From CAZSHX01 sp964606895 (GTDB lineage Bacteria > Bacteroidota > Ignavibacteria > Kapaibacteriales > UBA2268): DNA of 17,720 bases. A program made the translations under genes and the position numbers. Shown one piece after another: positions 1-6,545 of this stretch. Every line of letters starts with the position of its first letter. The first letter of the stretch is position 1. Below the pieces are notes generated by a model. The model was given only the letters and a program-made list of their open reading frames with translations. It was not told the origin of the DNA and did not search any database. The DNA lies in contig CAZSHX010000087.1 of NCBI GenBank assembly GCA_964606895.1, forward strand, positions 1-17,720. Direction: 5' to 3'.

Positions 1-406
1 GAACAGAAATGATACGGCATTTGTATTATATCCATGCTTAGCAGTTCATTTTTCAAAGTTTAATTTAAAAGATGATATATGGGTAGGTTTAACATCACTT
101 CCCGGAGTAGGGATTAAAGGTGTTTGGTCAAGATATATTCCTTACCCATCTGGCATTGAGGATATGAATAATATTGCTTTAGAATTAAAACCTAATCCCT
201 GTTTTGATAAATTGAAGATAGTCAACTTAGACCGCTCTTTGCAAAAAAACCAAATAATAATTGTGTATAATTATCTTGGAAATGCTGTTATTTCGACTGA
301 ATTTCCAAGCGGAGCCATTGATTTGGAAATTGACGTAAGCAGATTGGAAAAAGGAATATATTTTGTACGGCTGGGAAATAAAGTCTTCAAGATTGTAAAG
401 ATATAA
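1..406 (+). CDS. T9SS sorting-domain protein, 3' end only
   Basis: This is the C-terminal end of a larger exported protein. The frame is open from base 2 to the TAA at 404-406, so the ATG at 164 is internal and not a start. The last ~75 residues form a type IX secretion type A sorting domain: a KPNP motif at the domain start, a central strand with YLGN, and the closing LEKGIYFVRLG followed by a Lys-rich end. In the family this domain directs a protein, after Sec export, through the T9SS to the outer surface or medium and is usually removed. The ~54 visible residues before it (for example WVGLTSLPGVGIKGVW) do not identify the cargo function. The gene converges on the sigma-factor gene, and both probably use the terminator at 731-760. 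The sorting domain call is secure; the cargo is unknown. Confidence 0.85.
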   Translation, partial: NRNDTAFVLYPCLAVHFSKFNLKDDIWVGLTSLPGVGIKGVWSRYIPYPSGIEDMNNIALELKPNPCFDKLKIVNLDRSLQKNQIIIVYNYLGNAVISTEFPSGAIDLEIDVSRLEKGIYFVRLGNKVFKIVKI

Positions 407-430
407 GGAATGAAGTGTTTTTTTATTGTT

Positions 431-543
431 CCATCCCTAAAGGGATGGTAGAAATTTTTGGGTTGATATTTTCTATAACTATTTAATCCCTAAAGGGATA
501 AAGATTTCTCAATGTCCCGTGGGGACATGATATTTATAGAAAA
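431..543. repeat. Cluster of three short palindromes, REP-like
   Basis: There are three small hairpins in about 100 bases after the T9SS gene. CCATCCCT/AGGGATGG lies at 431-448 with an AA loop. ATCCCT/AGGGAT lies at 486-499 with the same CCCTAAAGGG core. ATGTCCC/GGGACAT lies at 512-528. The second and third are enclosed by a 9-bp inverted repeat, TTTTCTATA (469-477) and TATAGAAAA (535-543), so the RNA or single strand could fold as a branched structure. The pairing is directly visible. That it is a dispersed REP-type repeat is inference. Confidence 0.55.
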
Positions 544-655
544 CCTGCCAAGAAGCAAATCATCTCAATCATGATAATCCTATTTCAGACATTTCAACAA
601 TACTGTGAAAATAAAATGACGGTTGTAAGATAAATTGCATAACACTTTTTCGTGC

Positions 656-729
656 TGTCATTTTTGCATGACAAAATGTCGCACTTGACAAAAAGGCAGT
701 TGGAAACATGCGTTTTTGTCATGTTGTCA
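656..729. repeat. Cluster of TGACA/TGTCA inverted repeats
   Basis: TGTCA or TGACA occurs five times: 656-660, 669-673, 686-690, 717-721 and 725-729. These make overlapping dyads: TGTCAT (656-661) with ATGACA (668-673), and a perfect 9-bp stem TGACAAAAA (686-694) with TTTTTGTCA (713-721). The site lies beyond the ends of both convergent genes, next to the terminator. It may be a protein-binding cluster or extra 3' structure; the sequence does not decide which. Confidence 0.4.
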
Positions 730-730
730 A

Positions 731-760
731 AAAAAAAGCCTGCATTAGCAGGCTTTTTTT
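731..760. terminator. Bidirectional intrinsic terminator
   Basis: A GCCTGC stem (738-743) pairs with GCAGGC (748-753) across an ATTA loop. It is flanked by seven A on the left and seven T on the right, so the hairpin is followed by a U-tract on either strand. It sits between the convergent T9SS gene (plus, ends 406) and sigma-factor gene (minus, ends 782), and lies 21 bases past the sigma stop. It most likely ends both transcripts. Confidence 0.9.
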
Positions 761-781
761 ATATCTATATGATTTGATAAA

Positions 782-1339
782 TCAATTCTCGTTCATTGAA
801 GTGTAGAGGTCCTTCAGACGTTTTCTTAAGTGCAGAACTGCATAGCGTTTGCGTGCAAGTAAAGTATTGATATTCACTCCGGTTTCTTCGCTCATTTCGC
901 GGAAAGAAATACCTTCGAATTCATTTTTTACGAACACATCTCTTTGCTCAGCCGGAAGCTCGGCAAGACCGTTTTGAACAGATTCCCAGATGGTTTTGCG
1001 AATCAGATCGGTCTCGGGAGTGCTAACCATATCCCCAAGAAAATTCTCAAAAGCGTCAACGCCGTCTTCGGCTTGACCGGGGGTCTGCATATCCGAAAAA
1101 GTTTCAGCTCTTTTCTTGCGGTAAGAATCAATAATCCTGTTCCTTACGGCAGTGAATACCCATGAAGCTATGTTTTCAATAGGCTTTTGAACATTAGCAG
1201 AAGCCGCAAGAACGTTTGTAAAAACATCCTGCAATATATCTTCCGCTTCTTCCTGACTACGAACCCTTTGCCTTATAAACCCAAGAAATTTCTTTCTGTC
1301 CGTTTTAAAAAGGTTCTCGATTTGCAAAGCTAATTCCAT
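782..1339 (-). CDS. ECF-type RNA polymerase sigma factor
   Basis: A 185-residue sigma-70 family protein of the extracytoplasmic-function type, which redirects RNA polymerase to a special promoter set. Region 2 spans about residues 5-78: AEDILQDVF at 32-40 is the region 2.2 core-binding helix, and ASWVFTAVRNRIIDSYRKKR at 58-77 is the -10 recognition part. Region 4 covers about 120-176, with LPAEQRDVF and a GISFREMSEETGVNINTLLARKR helix-turn-helix for the -35 element. A longer in-frame start at 1447 adds 36 residues but has no ribosome site. The ATG at 1339 has AAGGAGG six bases upstream and is preferred. No anti-sigma gene adjoins it, so its signal cannot be read from context. Family very sure; regulon unknown. 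Confidence 0.92.
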   Translation of the reverse strand: MELALQIENLFKTDRKKFLGFIRQRVRSQEEAEDILQDVFTNVLAASANVQKPIENIASWVFTAVRNRIIDSYRKKRAETFSDMQTPGQAEDGVDAFENFLGDMVSTPETDLIRKTIWESVQNGLAELPAEQRDVFVKNEFEGISFREMSEETGVNINTLLARKRYAVLHLRKRLKDLYTSMNEN

Positions 1340-1711
1340 AGAATGCCTCCTTCTTAATGTCTCATCAATTATATTACTATTATTTGCTGTTTCTTCTTTC
1401 ATACCAAAAATCCATAAGCTATGACATAAATAAATACATGTTGTCAATTAACGAGTGCTTTCGCACTTTCTTCCAAAAACTATGTTAATCGAGTAAATCA
1501 AATCGTCATACAGCTCCGTAATAATAATCTAAACATCAAAAATTCAGTTAGTTAGTATATGTTGAAAAAAATATTTGCCCATTTTCAAAAAGATTTACAA
1601 TAAAATTGTCATCTTTCTATATATAGAACACATGAAATCAAAAAAAGTTTCAAAATATTTTCAAAAATAAAATATTTTTTTAGATTAATCTAATTTTATT
1701 TTATTTTACTT
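1340..1711 (-). other. Intergenic leader of the sigma gene and 3' region of hutU
   Basis: There is no convincing gene here. On the minus strand AGTGC-GAAA-GCACT (1467-1454) forms a GNRA-tetraloop hairpin in the sigma-gene leader. Just upstream, TAGTTTTTG (1482-1474) resembles the Bacteroidetes -7 element TAnnTTTG, with a TTTG at 1502-1499, but the spacing (16 bases) is shorter than the usual arrangement, so this promoter is weakly supported. Next to the hutU stop, TTAGATTAATCTAA (1680-1693) is a perfect 14-bp palindrome without a U-tract in the hutU direction, so I do not call it a terminator. The rest is very AT-rich. Confidence 0.4.
1346..1352 (-). promoter_or_regulatory. Strong Shine-Dalgarno fixing the sigma-factor start
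   Basis: On the minus strand AAGGAGG precedes the ATG at 1339, with GGAGG at 1350-1346 and a six-base spacer. It decides the start codon over the longer frame at 1447. Such a perfect site is uncommon in classical Bacteroidetes. Confidence 0.85.
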
Positions 1712-3358
1712 CTAGGGCATAGGAATTTTTATGCCAAAATTCTTGGCATTATTTTTGGCTCGTTCATATCCCGCATCAGTATGCCTCAGGATTCCCATCA
1801 TCGGATCGTAGGTTAAAACTCTTTTAAGCCTAATTTCTGCGTCGTCGGTTCCGTCGGCAACTATTACCATTCCGGCATGAAGCGAAAGCCCCATTCCCAC
1901 ACCGCCGCCGTGGTGCAGGGAAACCCATGATGCTCCGCCTATCGCATTTAATGCAAAATTAAAATATACCCAGTCAGCAATTGCATCCGAACCGTCAAGC
2001 ATTCCTTCAGTTTCTCTGTATGGCGATGCCACCGAACCGCAGTCCAGATGGTCGCGACCGATAACAATCGGAGCAGAAACTTCGCCGGTTTTGACCAGTT
2101 CGTTGAACAAAAGTCCTGCTTTCATCCTGTCGCCATATCCCAGCCAGCAGATTCTTGAAGGCAGTGCCTGAAATCCGACATGCTTCTGAGCCTGCTTAAT
2201 CCATCTGTGCAAACCCTCGTCATTTGGGAATAGTTCCATAATTTTCTCATCTGTTTTCCAGATGTCCTGAGGGTCACCCGAAAGTGCTACCCAGCGGAAA
2301 GGACCTTTTCCATCGCAGAAAAGCGGACGAATATAAGCAGGAACAAATCCCTGAAAATCGAAAGCATTTTCCACTCCGCCATATTCTTTTGCAATTCCGC
2401 GGATATTATTTCCGTAGTCAAAAACCACTGCTCCCCTTTTCTGAAACTCGAGCATAGCTTTCACGTGGTCACCAATTGAAATATAAGTTTCTTTCAGATA
2501 AAGTTCAGGATTCTCTATTCTTAGTTTATCGGCATCTTCTTTGGAATATTTAGCGGGATAATATCCGTTCAGCGGATCATGTGCCGCAGTCTGGTCTGTA
2601 ACCACATCGGGAGTTATTCCTCTTCTGACGAGTTCAGGCAAAATCTCGGCGGCATTCCCAACCAATCCGACAGAAACAGGAGTTTTTTCCTCCATATTTT
2701 TCCTGAGAATTTCAAGTGCTGAATCCAGACTGAAAACTTTCAGTTCGCAGTAACCATCGTGTATTCTCTTATCAATTCTTTTTTCGTCAATTTCTACGGT
2801 TAGCGATGCGGCACCTGCAAAATTCGCGGCAAGAGGCTGAGCTCCGCCCATTCCGCCCATACCGGCTGTCAGAAGAAATCTGCCGTTAAGTGTACCGCCA
2901 AAGTGCTGACGGGCACATTCGGCAAAGGTTTCGTAAGTCCCTTGGAGTATTCCCTGAGTACCGATATAAATCCAGCTACCGGCAGTCATTTGTCCGTACA
3001 TGATAAGCCCGAGCTTATCCAGACGGCGGAATTCATCCCAGGTAGCCCACTTGGGAACAAGATTTGAGTTTGCAATGATAACCCTTGGAGCCATTGTATG
3101 GGTTTGAACAACGCCGACAGGCTTTCCGGACTGAACAAGCAAAGTTTCGTCAATATCCATATTTTTCAGTGTATCAACAATGGCATCATAACATTCCCAG
3201 TTACGAGCGGCTTTGCCCAAACCACCGTAAACAATCAATTCCTGCGGTTTTTCAGCATTTTCGGGGTCGAGATTATGCTGAATCATTCTCCATGCGGCTT
3301 CAATCTGCCAGTTTTTACAAGTAAGTTGTGTTCCTCTTGGAACTTTAATATTTCTCAT
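1712..3358 (-). CDS. hutU: Urocanate hydratase (urocanase)
   Basis: This enzyme converts urocanate to 4-imidazolone-5-propionate, the second step of histidine degradation, in the cytosol with tightly bound NAD+. From the chosen start the protein has 548 residues, close to the usual ~555. Diagnostic stretches are VYGGLGKAARNWEC near residues 43-56, the NAD-binding GMGGMGGAQ at 166-174, and LPSRICWLGYGDR around 399-411, whose Cys404 matches the conserved Cys410 region of the Pseudomonas enzyme. A longer start at 3400 would overlap the upstream gene by 26 bases. The ATG at 3358 has GGAG six bases upstream and leaves a 16-base gap, so it is preferred. It is the last gene of the four-gene operon. 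No hutH, hutI or hutG is present here, so the rest of the pathway must lie elsewhere. Confidence 0.97.
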   Translation of the reverse strand: MRNIKVPRGTQLTCKNWQIEAAWRMIQHNLDPENAEKPQELIVYGGLGKAARNWECYDAIVDTLKNMDIDETLLVQSGKPVGVVQTHTMAPRVIIANSNLVPKWATWDEFRRLDKLGLIMYGQMTAGSWIYIGTQGILQGTYETFAECARQHFGGTLNGRFLLTAGMGGMGGAQPLAANFAGAASLTVEIDEKRIDKRIHDGYCELKVFSLDSALEILRKNMEEKTPVSVGLVGNAAEILPELVRRGITPDVVTDQTAAHDPLNGYYPAKYSKEDADKLRIENPELYLKETYISIGDHVKAMLEFQKRGAVVFDYGNNIRGIAKEYGGVENAFDFQGFVPAYIRPLFCDGKGPFRWVALSGDPQDIWKTDEKIMELFPNDEGLHRWIKQAQKHVGFQALPSRICWLGYGDRMKAGLLFNELVKTGEVSAPIVIGRDHLDCGSVASPYRETEGMLDGSDAIADWVYFNFALNAIGGASWVSLHHGGGVGMGLSLHAGMVIVADGTDDAEIRLKRVLTYDPMMGILRHTDAGYERAKNNAKNFGIKIPMP

Positions 3359-3374
3359 TACAATCTCCGAAATT

Positions 3375-3740
3375 TTATTTGTTATTTGATTTTTGTTCAA
3401 GTTTTGCTAATTCTTCTTCCGAAAGAGCATACTTTTCGAAAATTTCCCTCATGTAGTCCCAACTATAAATGCCTGTATCATGTCCATCACCCCATACAGC
3501 AGTTACGGCATAGTTTCCGACCGGAGTCAGGCTTTTCAGTTCATTCTGACCTGGTGAAAACATCTGCATCATCGGGGGAGCAACGACCTGCCCCATAATT
3601 TCTTCACCTTTGCAGGCGGCACAAGGACATTCCTTGCGGAATTTTTCGAGTTTTACAGTTGCCCTGTAGCCATCAGAAAACTCAACAGTCAGCAGAAACG
3701 GCTTAGGTCTTGTTATAGATTTTGGAACATTTATATTCAT
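3375..3740 (-). CDS. DUF971 / GBBH-like N-terminal domain protein
   Basis: A 121-residue protein consisting almost entirely of the domain found at the N-terminus of gamma-butyrobetaine hydroxylase (DUF971). Visible signatures are CPCAACKGE at 38-46, giving Cys38, Cys40 and Cys43, then VWGDGHDTGIYSWDYMREI at 82-100 with His87. In the human hydroxylase three such cysteines and a histidine bind structural zinc, so zinc binding is expected here. The catalytic dioxygenase domain is absent. Stand-alone DUF971 proteins are widespread; some literature and genome context link them to iron-sulfur or metal handling, but the function is not settled. The gene starts 7 bases after the transporter gene and ends 16 bases before hutU, so it is co-transcribed. 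Confidence 0.88.
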   Translation of the reverse strand: MNINVPKSITRPKPFLLTVEFSDGYRATVKLEKFRKECPCAACKGEEIMGQVVAPPMMQMFSPGQNELKSLTPVGNYAVTAVWGDGHDTGIYSWDYMREIFEKYALSEEELAKLEQKSNNK

Positions 3741-3747
3741 GATTTTT

Positions 3748-4986
3748 TTAAATTAAAGTTAGTACTAATAACACTAATGATAGACTGATTAAGACAATCA
3801 CAGTTGTTACGCCAAAAATATTATTGAATTTTTTATTGACATGCTCTCCCATAATGTCGGGATTATTGACAAGCCAAATCATACAAATTAATACTACGGG
3901 CAACAGAATTCCATTTGTTATCTGCGACCAGATTGTTATCATAATCAAAGGAGCACCCGGTATGAGAATAATTCCCATTCCTACTAAGATTATCAAAGTA
4001 TAGAGGACGTAAAATTCCGGAGCTTCTTTCCATTTTTTATCAACCCCGGCTTCAAAGCCGAAAGCTTCGCAGATATAGAATGCTGTGGCAATTGGCAGAA
4101 TAGTTGCAGAGAAGATAGAAGCAATGAAAAGCCCGAAAGCAAAAACCTGAGATGCAAATGCTCCCGCCAATGGTTTAAGTGCCATGGCGGCATCTTTAGC
4201 TTCGTTAATTACTATTCCGTTTTCATGCAGAGTGGAAGCACATGCAACAATAATAAAAAATGCTACTGCTACCGTTGCAATACTGCCAACGACAACATCA
4301 ATTAAAGTGAATTTGTAGTCTTTAATCGTAAGACCTTTTTCAATAACTGCCGATTGCATGTAGAATTGCATCCAGGGTGCAATGGTGGTACCGATGATTC
4401 CAATGACAATCGAAATATAGCCGAAGTTAAAATTCAGTTCCGGATTTATGATTGAAGTCCCAATCTCATTCCAATGTGGTTTCCCCAATATTGCCGAAAC
4501 GACATATACTAAAAGGAACAAACTGAATATCAAAAAAATTTTCTCAACAAACCGATAGGTCCCTTTTACCACCAAAAACCAAACAAAAATCGCAGACAAA
4601 GGAACAGAGATATATTTGCTAACGCCAAACACCTCCATACTTCCGGCAACTCCTGCAAATTCGGTAGTTGTATTGCCAATATCTGCAATTAACAAGCCTA
4701 TAAAAATGAAGAAAGTTACTTTAACTCCTGCATTCTCGCGAATCAGGTCAGCCAAACCTTTGCCGGTAACCATACCCATTCGTGCATTCATTTCCTGAAT
4801 AACAACAAGGACAAGAAAAGCCGGAATAAGTACCCAAAGCATTTTATAACCAAAAAGGGCTCCGGCAACGGAATATGTGGTTATTCCGCCGGCATCGTTG
4901 TCCACACTTCCTGTAATTATTCCCGGACCCAGTATTGCCAGGAATAAGAGCATATTTTTCCATGGTTTTGATTTTGTGATTTTCAC
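3748..4986 (-). CDS. Nramp-related divalent cation transporter, altered metal site
   Basis: A 412-residue inner-membrane transporter of the Nramp (SLC11) fold with about eleven hydrophobic segments. The N-terminal GPGIITGSVDNDAGG (20-34) aligns with the first Nramp helix, but the canonical DPGN is DAGG here (Asp31 kept, Asn replaced by Gly34). In helix 6 the canonical MPH is APW (203-205), so the metal-binding Met is Ala and the coupling His is Trp. In the family, such changes mark Nramp-related magnesium transporters rather than proton-coupled Mn2+/Fe2+ importers. Mg2+ transport is therefore my inference, supported by the MgtE-type sensor gene six bases upstream. The start is GTG (4986), with an AAAGGG site overlapping the end of the previous gene, which suggests translational coupling. 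Calling it mntH would be misleading. Confidence 0.88.
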   Translation of the reverse strand: MKITKSKPWKNMLLFLAILGPGIITGSVDNDAGGITTYSVAGALFGYKMLWVLIPAFLVLVVIQEMNARMGMVTGKGLADLIRENAGVKVTFFIFIGLLIADIGNTTTEFAGVAGSMEVFGVSKYISVPLSAIFVWFLVVKGTYRFVEKIFLIFSLFLLVYVVSAILGKPHWNEIGTSIINPELNFNFGYISIVIGIIGTTIAPWMQFYMQSAVIEKGLTIKDYKFTLIDVVVGSIATVAVAFFIIVACASTLHENGIVINEAKDAAMALKPLAGAFASQVFAFGLFIASIFSATILPIATAFYICEAFGFEAGVDKKWKEAPEFYVLYTLIILVGMGIILIPGAPLIMITIWSQITNGILLPVVLICMIWLVNNPDIMGEHVNKKFNNIFGVTTVIVLISLSLVLLVLTLI

Positions 4987-4992
4987 TTGATT

Positions 4993-6243
4993 TTAACCCT
5001 TTTTCCTGCGAGTTTTTAGTAATGTAAATACGATATCGTCAATAATAACCATGCCTTCCATTATATCTTCCTTATTCACTACCGGAATAGCCAGCAGGTT
5101 ATATTTGGAAATAATTTCGGCAAGAGAATCTATTTTGTCTGTATCGAATACTTTAATAACATTTTTGTTCATTATTTCAAACAGCTTTGTTTCAGGTGAA
5201 GAAACAACAATATCCCTTAGGGAAACTGTAGCCGTTAGTTTTCCATTTTTATCAACGACATAAAGGTAATAAATCGTATCGGATTCAGGTTTCGACAGCC
5301 GTAGCTCCTGAATAGCTTCTTCTATTGTCATTTCCATCTGGAATGAAATATGGTCTGTCGTCATCAAACTTCCGACTGAATTTTCGGGATACTCCATCAG
5401 CTCACGAACTTCTTCGGAAGCTTCTTTTTCCATTTCAGTCAGAATCTGCTCGGCTTTGCCTTCGTCCAAATCATCCAAAATGTCGGCAACCTCATCGGCA
5501 GGCATTTTCTCTAAAACGTCAGCGGCACGTTCTACCGACATGCTCTCCAGCAAATTCACCTGAGCTTCAGATTCCAATTCCTCCATAACGTCGGCGGCTT
5601 GCTCGTCGTCCAAGGAAGAGAACAAAGCAACCTGATTCTTGCGGTCGAGGTCTTCGATTATATCTGCAAGGTCAGAAGGGTGCAGAGTGGAAAGTTTGGA
5701 CTGTGTTTTTGCAAGTTTTATCCCTTCCTGCAAAAAGCTGATAGTTTCCACATCGTCCCAAAGAATCAAATGGCTTGGCATGCTCAAACCAAAAGGATTA
5801 ATCAGTTTTTTTATTGGTTTTGCGATAGAAAGTCTGCGAAGTAATCCTTCGGTTCCGACATCTACCGCCAGCACAAATGTGCCGGATGCAAGAATGCAAA
5901 GCCTCAGGTCGTTCACTCGAACAATTTTCCTGCCGTCAATATCTACAATTTGTTTGTCGAGAATGTGTTTGCGAAGATACAAAGTGTTGTCGCCCGAAAC
6001 TTGTGTTTCTTCAATGTGAATACACTTAACGACGTATCTTCCTTTTGTTTTTTCAATGCGGATATTGGAATAATCTATAAGAATGGACTGACTTCCGAAC
6101 CGGATTTTTGCAGCGATAACACGTGGCTTATCCATGCTGACATCTACGACAAAATCAAGCAATCTTCCGATAGCCTTATTGGATTCGGAATATACTTTAT
6201 AGCCTAAAACGCGGCTCAGATAAAATGTTAGAACAGAAGCCAT
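4993..6243 (-). CDS. PRC-barrel / MgtE-N / CBS-pair protein without a channel
   Basis: A 416-residue soluble protein, probably the cytoplasmic sensor of the adjacent transporter. It begins with PRC-barrel-like beta regions (about 5-65 and perhaps 90-150). An MgtE N-terminal alpha-superhelix follows (about 185-285), with repeated acidic motifs such as LHPSDLADIIEDLD and MPADEVADILDDLD. Then come two CBS domains (about 288-350 and 355-412), introduced by YPENSVGSLMT. In true MgtE channels this N/CBS module binds Mg2+ and gates five C-terminal membrane helices. Here the chain stops right after CBS2 with a basic TRRKKG tail and has no membrane segment. The ATG at 6243 is preceded by AAGGA. It is the first gene of the operon, six bases before the Nramp-related gene. 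Domain calls are firm; the partnership is inferred. Confidence 0.9.
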   Translation of the reverse strand: MASVLTFYLSRVLGYKVYSESNKAIGRLLDFVVDVSMDKPRVIAAKIRFGSQSILIDYSNIRIEKTKGRYVVKCIHIEETQVSGDNTLYLRKHILDKQIVDIDGRKIVRVNDLRLCILASGTFVLAVDVGTEGLLRRLSIAKPIKKLINPFGLSMPSHLILWDDVETISFLQEGIKLAKTQSKLSTLHPSDLADIIEDLDRKNQVALFSSLDDEQAADVMEELESEAQVNLLESMSVERAADVLEKMPADEVADILDDLDEGKAEQILTEMEKEASEEVRELMEYPENSVGSLMTTDHISFQMEMTIEEAIQELRLSKPESDTIYYLYVVDKNGKLTATVSLRDIVVSSPETKLFEIMNKNVIKVFDTDKIDSLAEIISKYNLLAIPVVNKEDIMEGMVIIDDIVFTLLKTRRKKG

Positions 6244-6545
6244 ATTTTTTTCCTTCTGATTATGTATTTCAAAATTTCCGTTTATTTCATAAGCTATTCC
6301 GGTAGAACATGCTTACAAAACATCTTATATATACGATGTTTTTATGAATATTAACATCAATATAACTTACAAAATTACGAAAATTATTGTTAATCAGGGG
6401 TTAAGTTATGGAGAAAAGTTCATGAAAAAGGGAAAATGCTAATTATTTTACGGTCTAACCTCACCACCACTTAATAATTTTTCTTCCCAAATTCAACAAA
6501 ATTGCTTAAATTCTATTTCGCTATTCTTCACGAACCATAAGGATT
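6244..6545. other. Divergent promoter region (metal operon / symporter)
   Basis: This spacer must carry promoters for both directions. For the minus operon, TAATTTTG (6377-6370) fits the Bacteroidetes -7 consensus TAnnTTTG, but I see no matching -33 element. Between it and the first gene is a hairpin, AAAACATC (6317-6324) with GATGTTTT (6335-6342), inside the presumed leader. For the symporter, TTG followed 17 bases later by TATTCTTC near 6503-6530 is only a partial match. The minus-strand leader is too short and lacks recognisable parts for an M-box magnesium riboswitch. AAGGA sits only a few bases before the symporter ATG. Confidence 0.4.

Noticed and set aside
164..406. Stand-alone 80-residue gene starting at ATG 164
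   Set aside because: The frame is open upstream to base 2 with plausible protein sequence, there is no ribosome site, and an isolated sorting domain would be useless without cargo.
1340..1447. 36-residue N-terminal extension of the sigma factor
   Set aside because: No ribosome site precedes the ATG at 1447, and the extension matches no sigma-factor region, while the ATG at 1339 has a perfect AAGGAGG.
1680..1693. TTAGATTAATCTAA as terminator of hutU
   Set aside because: It is a perfect palindrome but AT-only in the stem ends and followed by A, not T, on the hutU strand.
3359..3400. Longer start for hutU
   Set aside because: It would overlap the DUF971 gene by 26 bases and lacks a ribosome site; the ATG at 3358 has GGAG at good spacing and gives a normal urocanase length.
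3098..3598. 166-residue plus-strand frame across hutU and DUF971
   Set aside because: It is antisense to two genes with unmistakable family motifs and shows no domain of its own.
6244..6400. M-box magnesium riboswitch before the metal operon
   Set aside because: The spacer between the likely promoter and the first gene is about 120 bases and holds only one simple hairpin; the multi-helix M-box layout is not visible.
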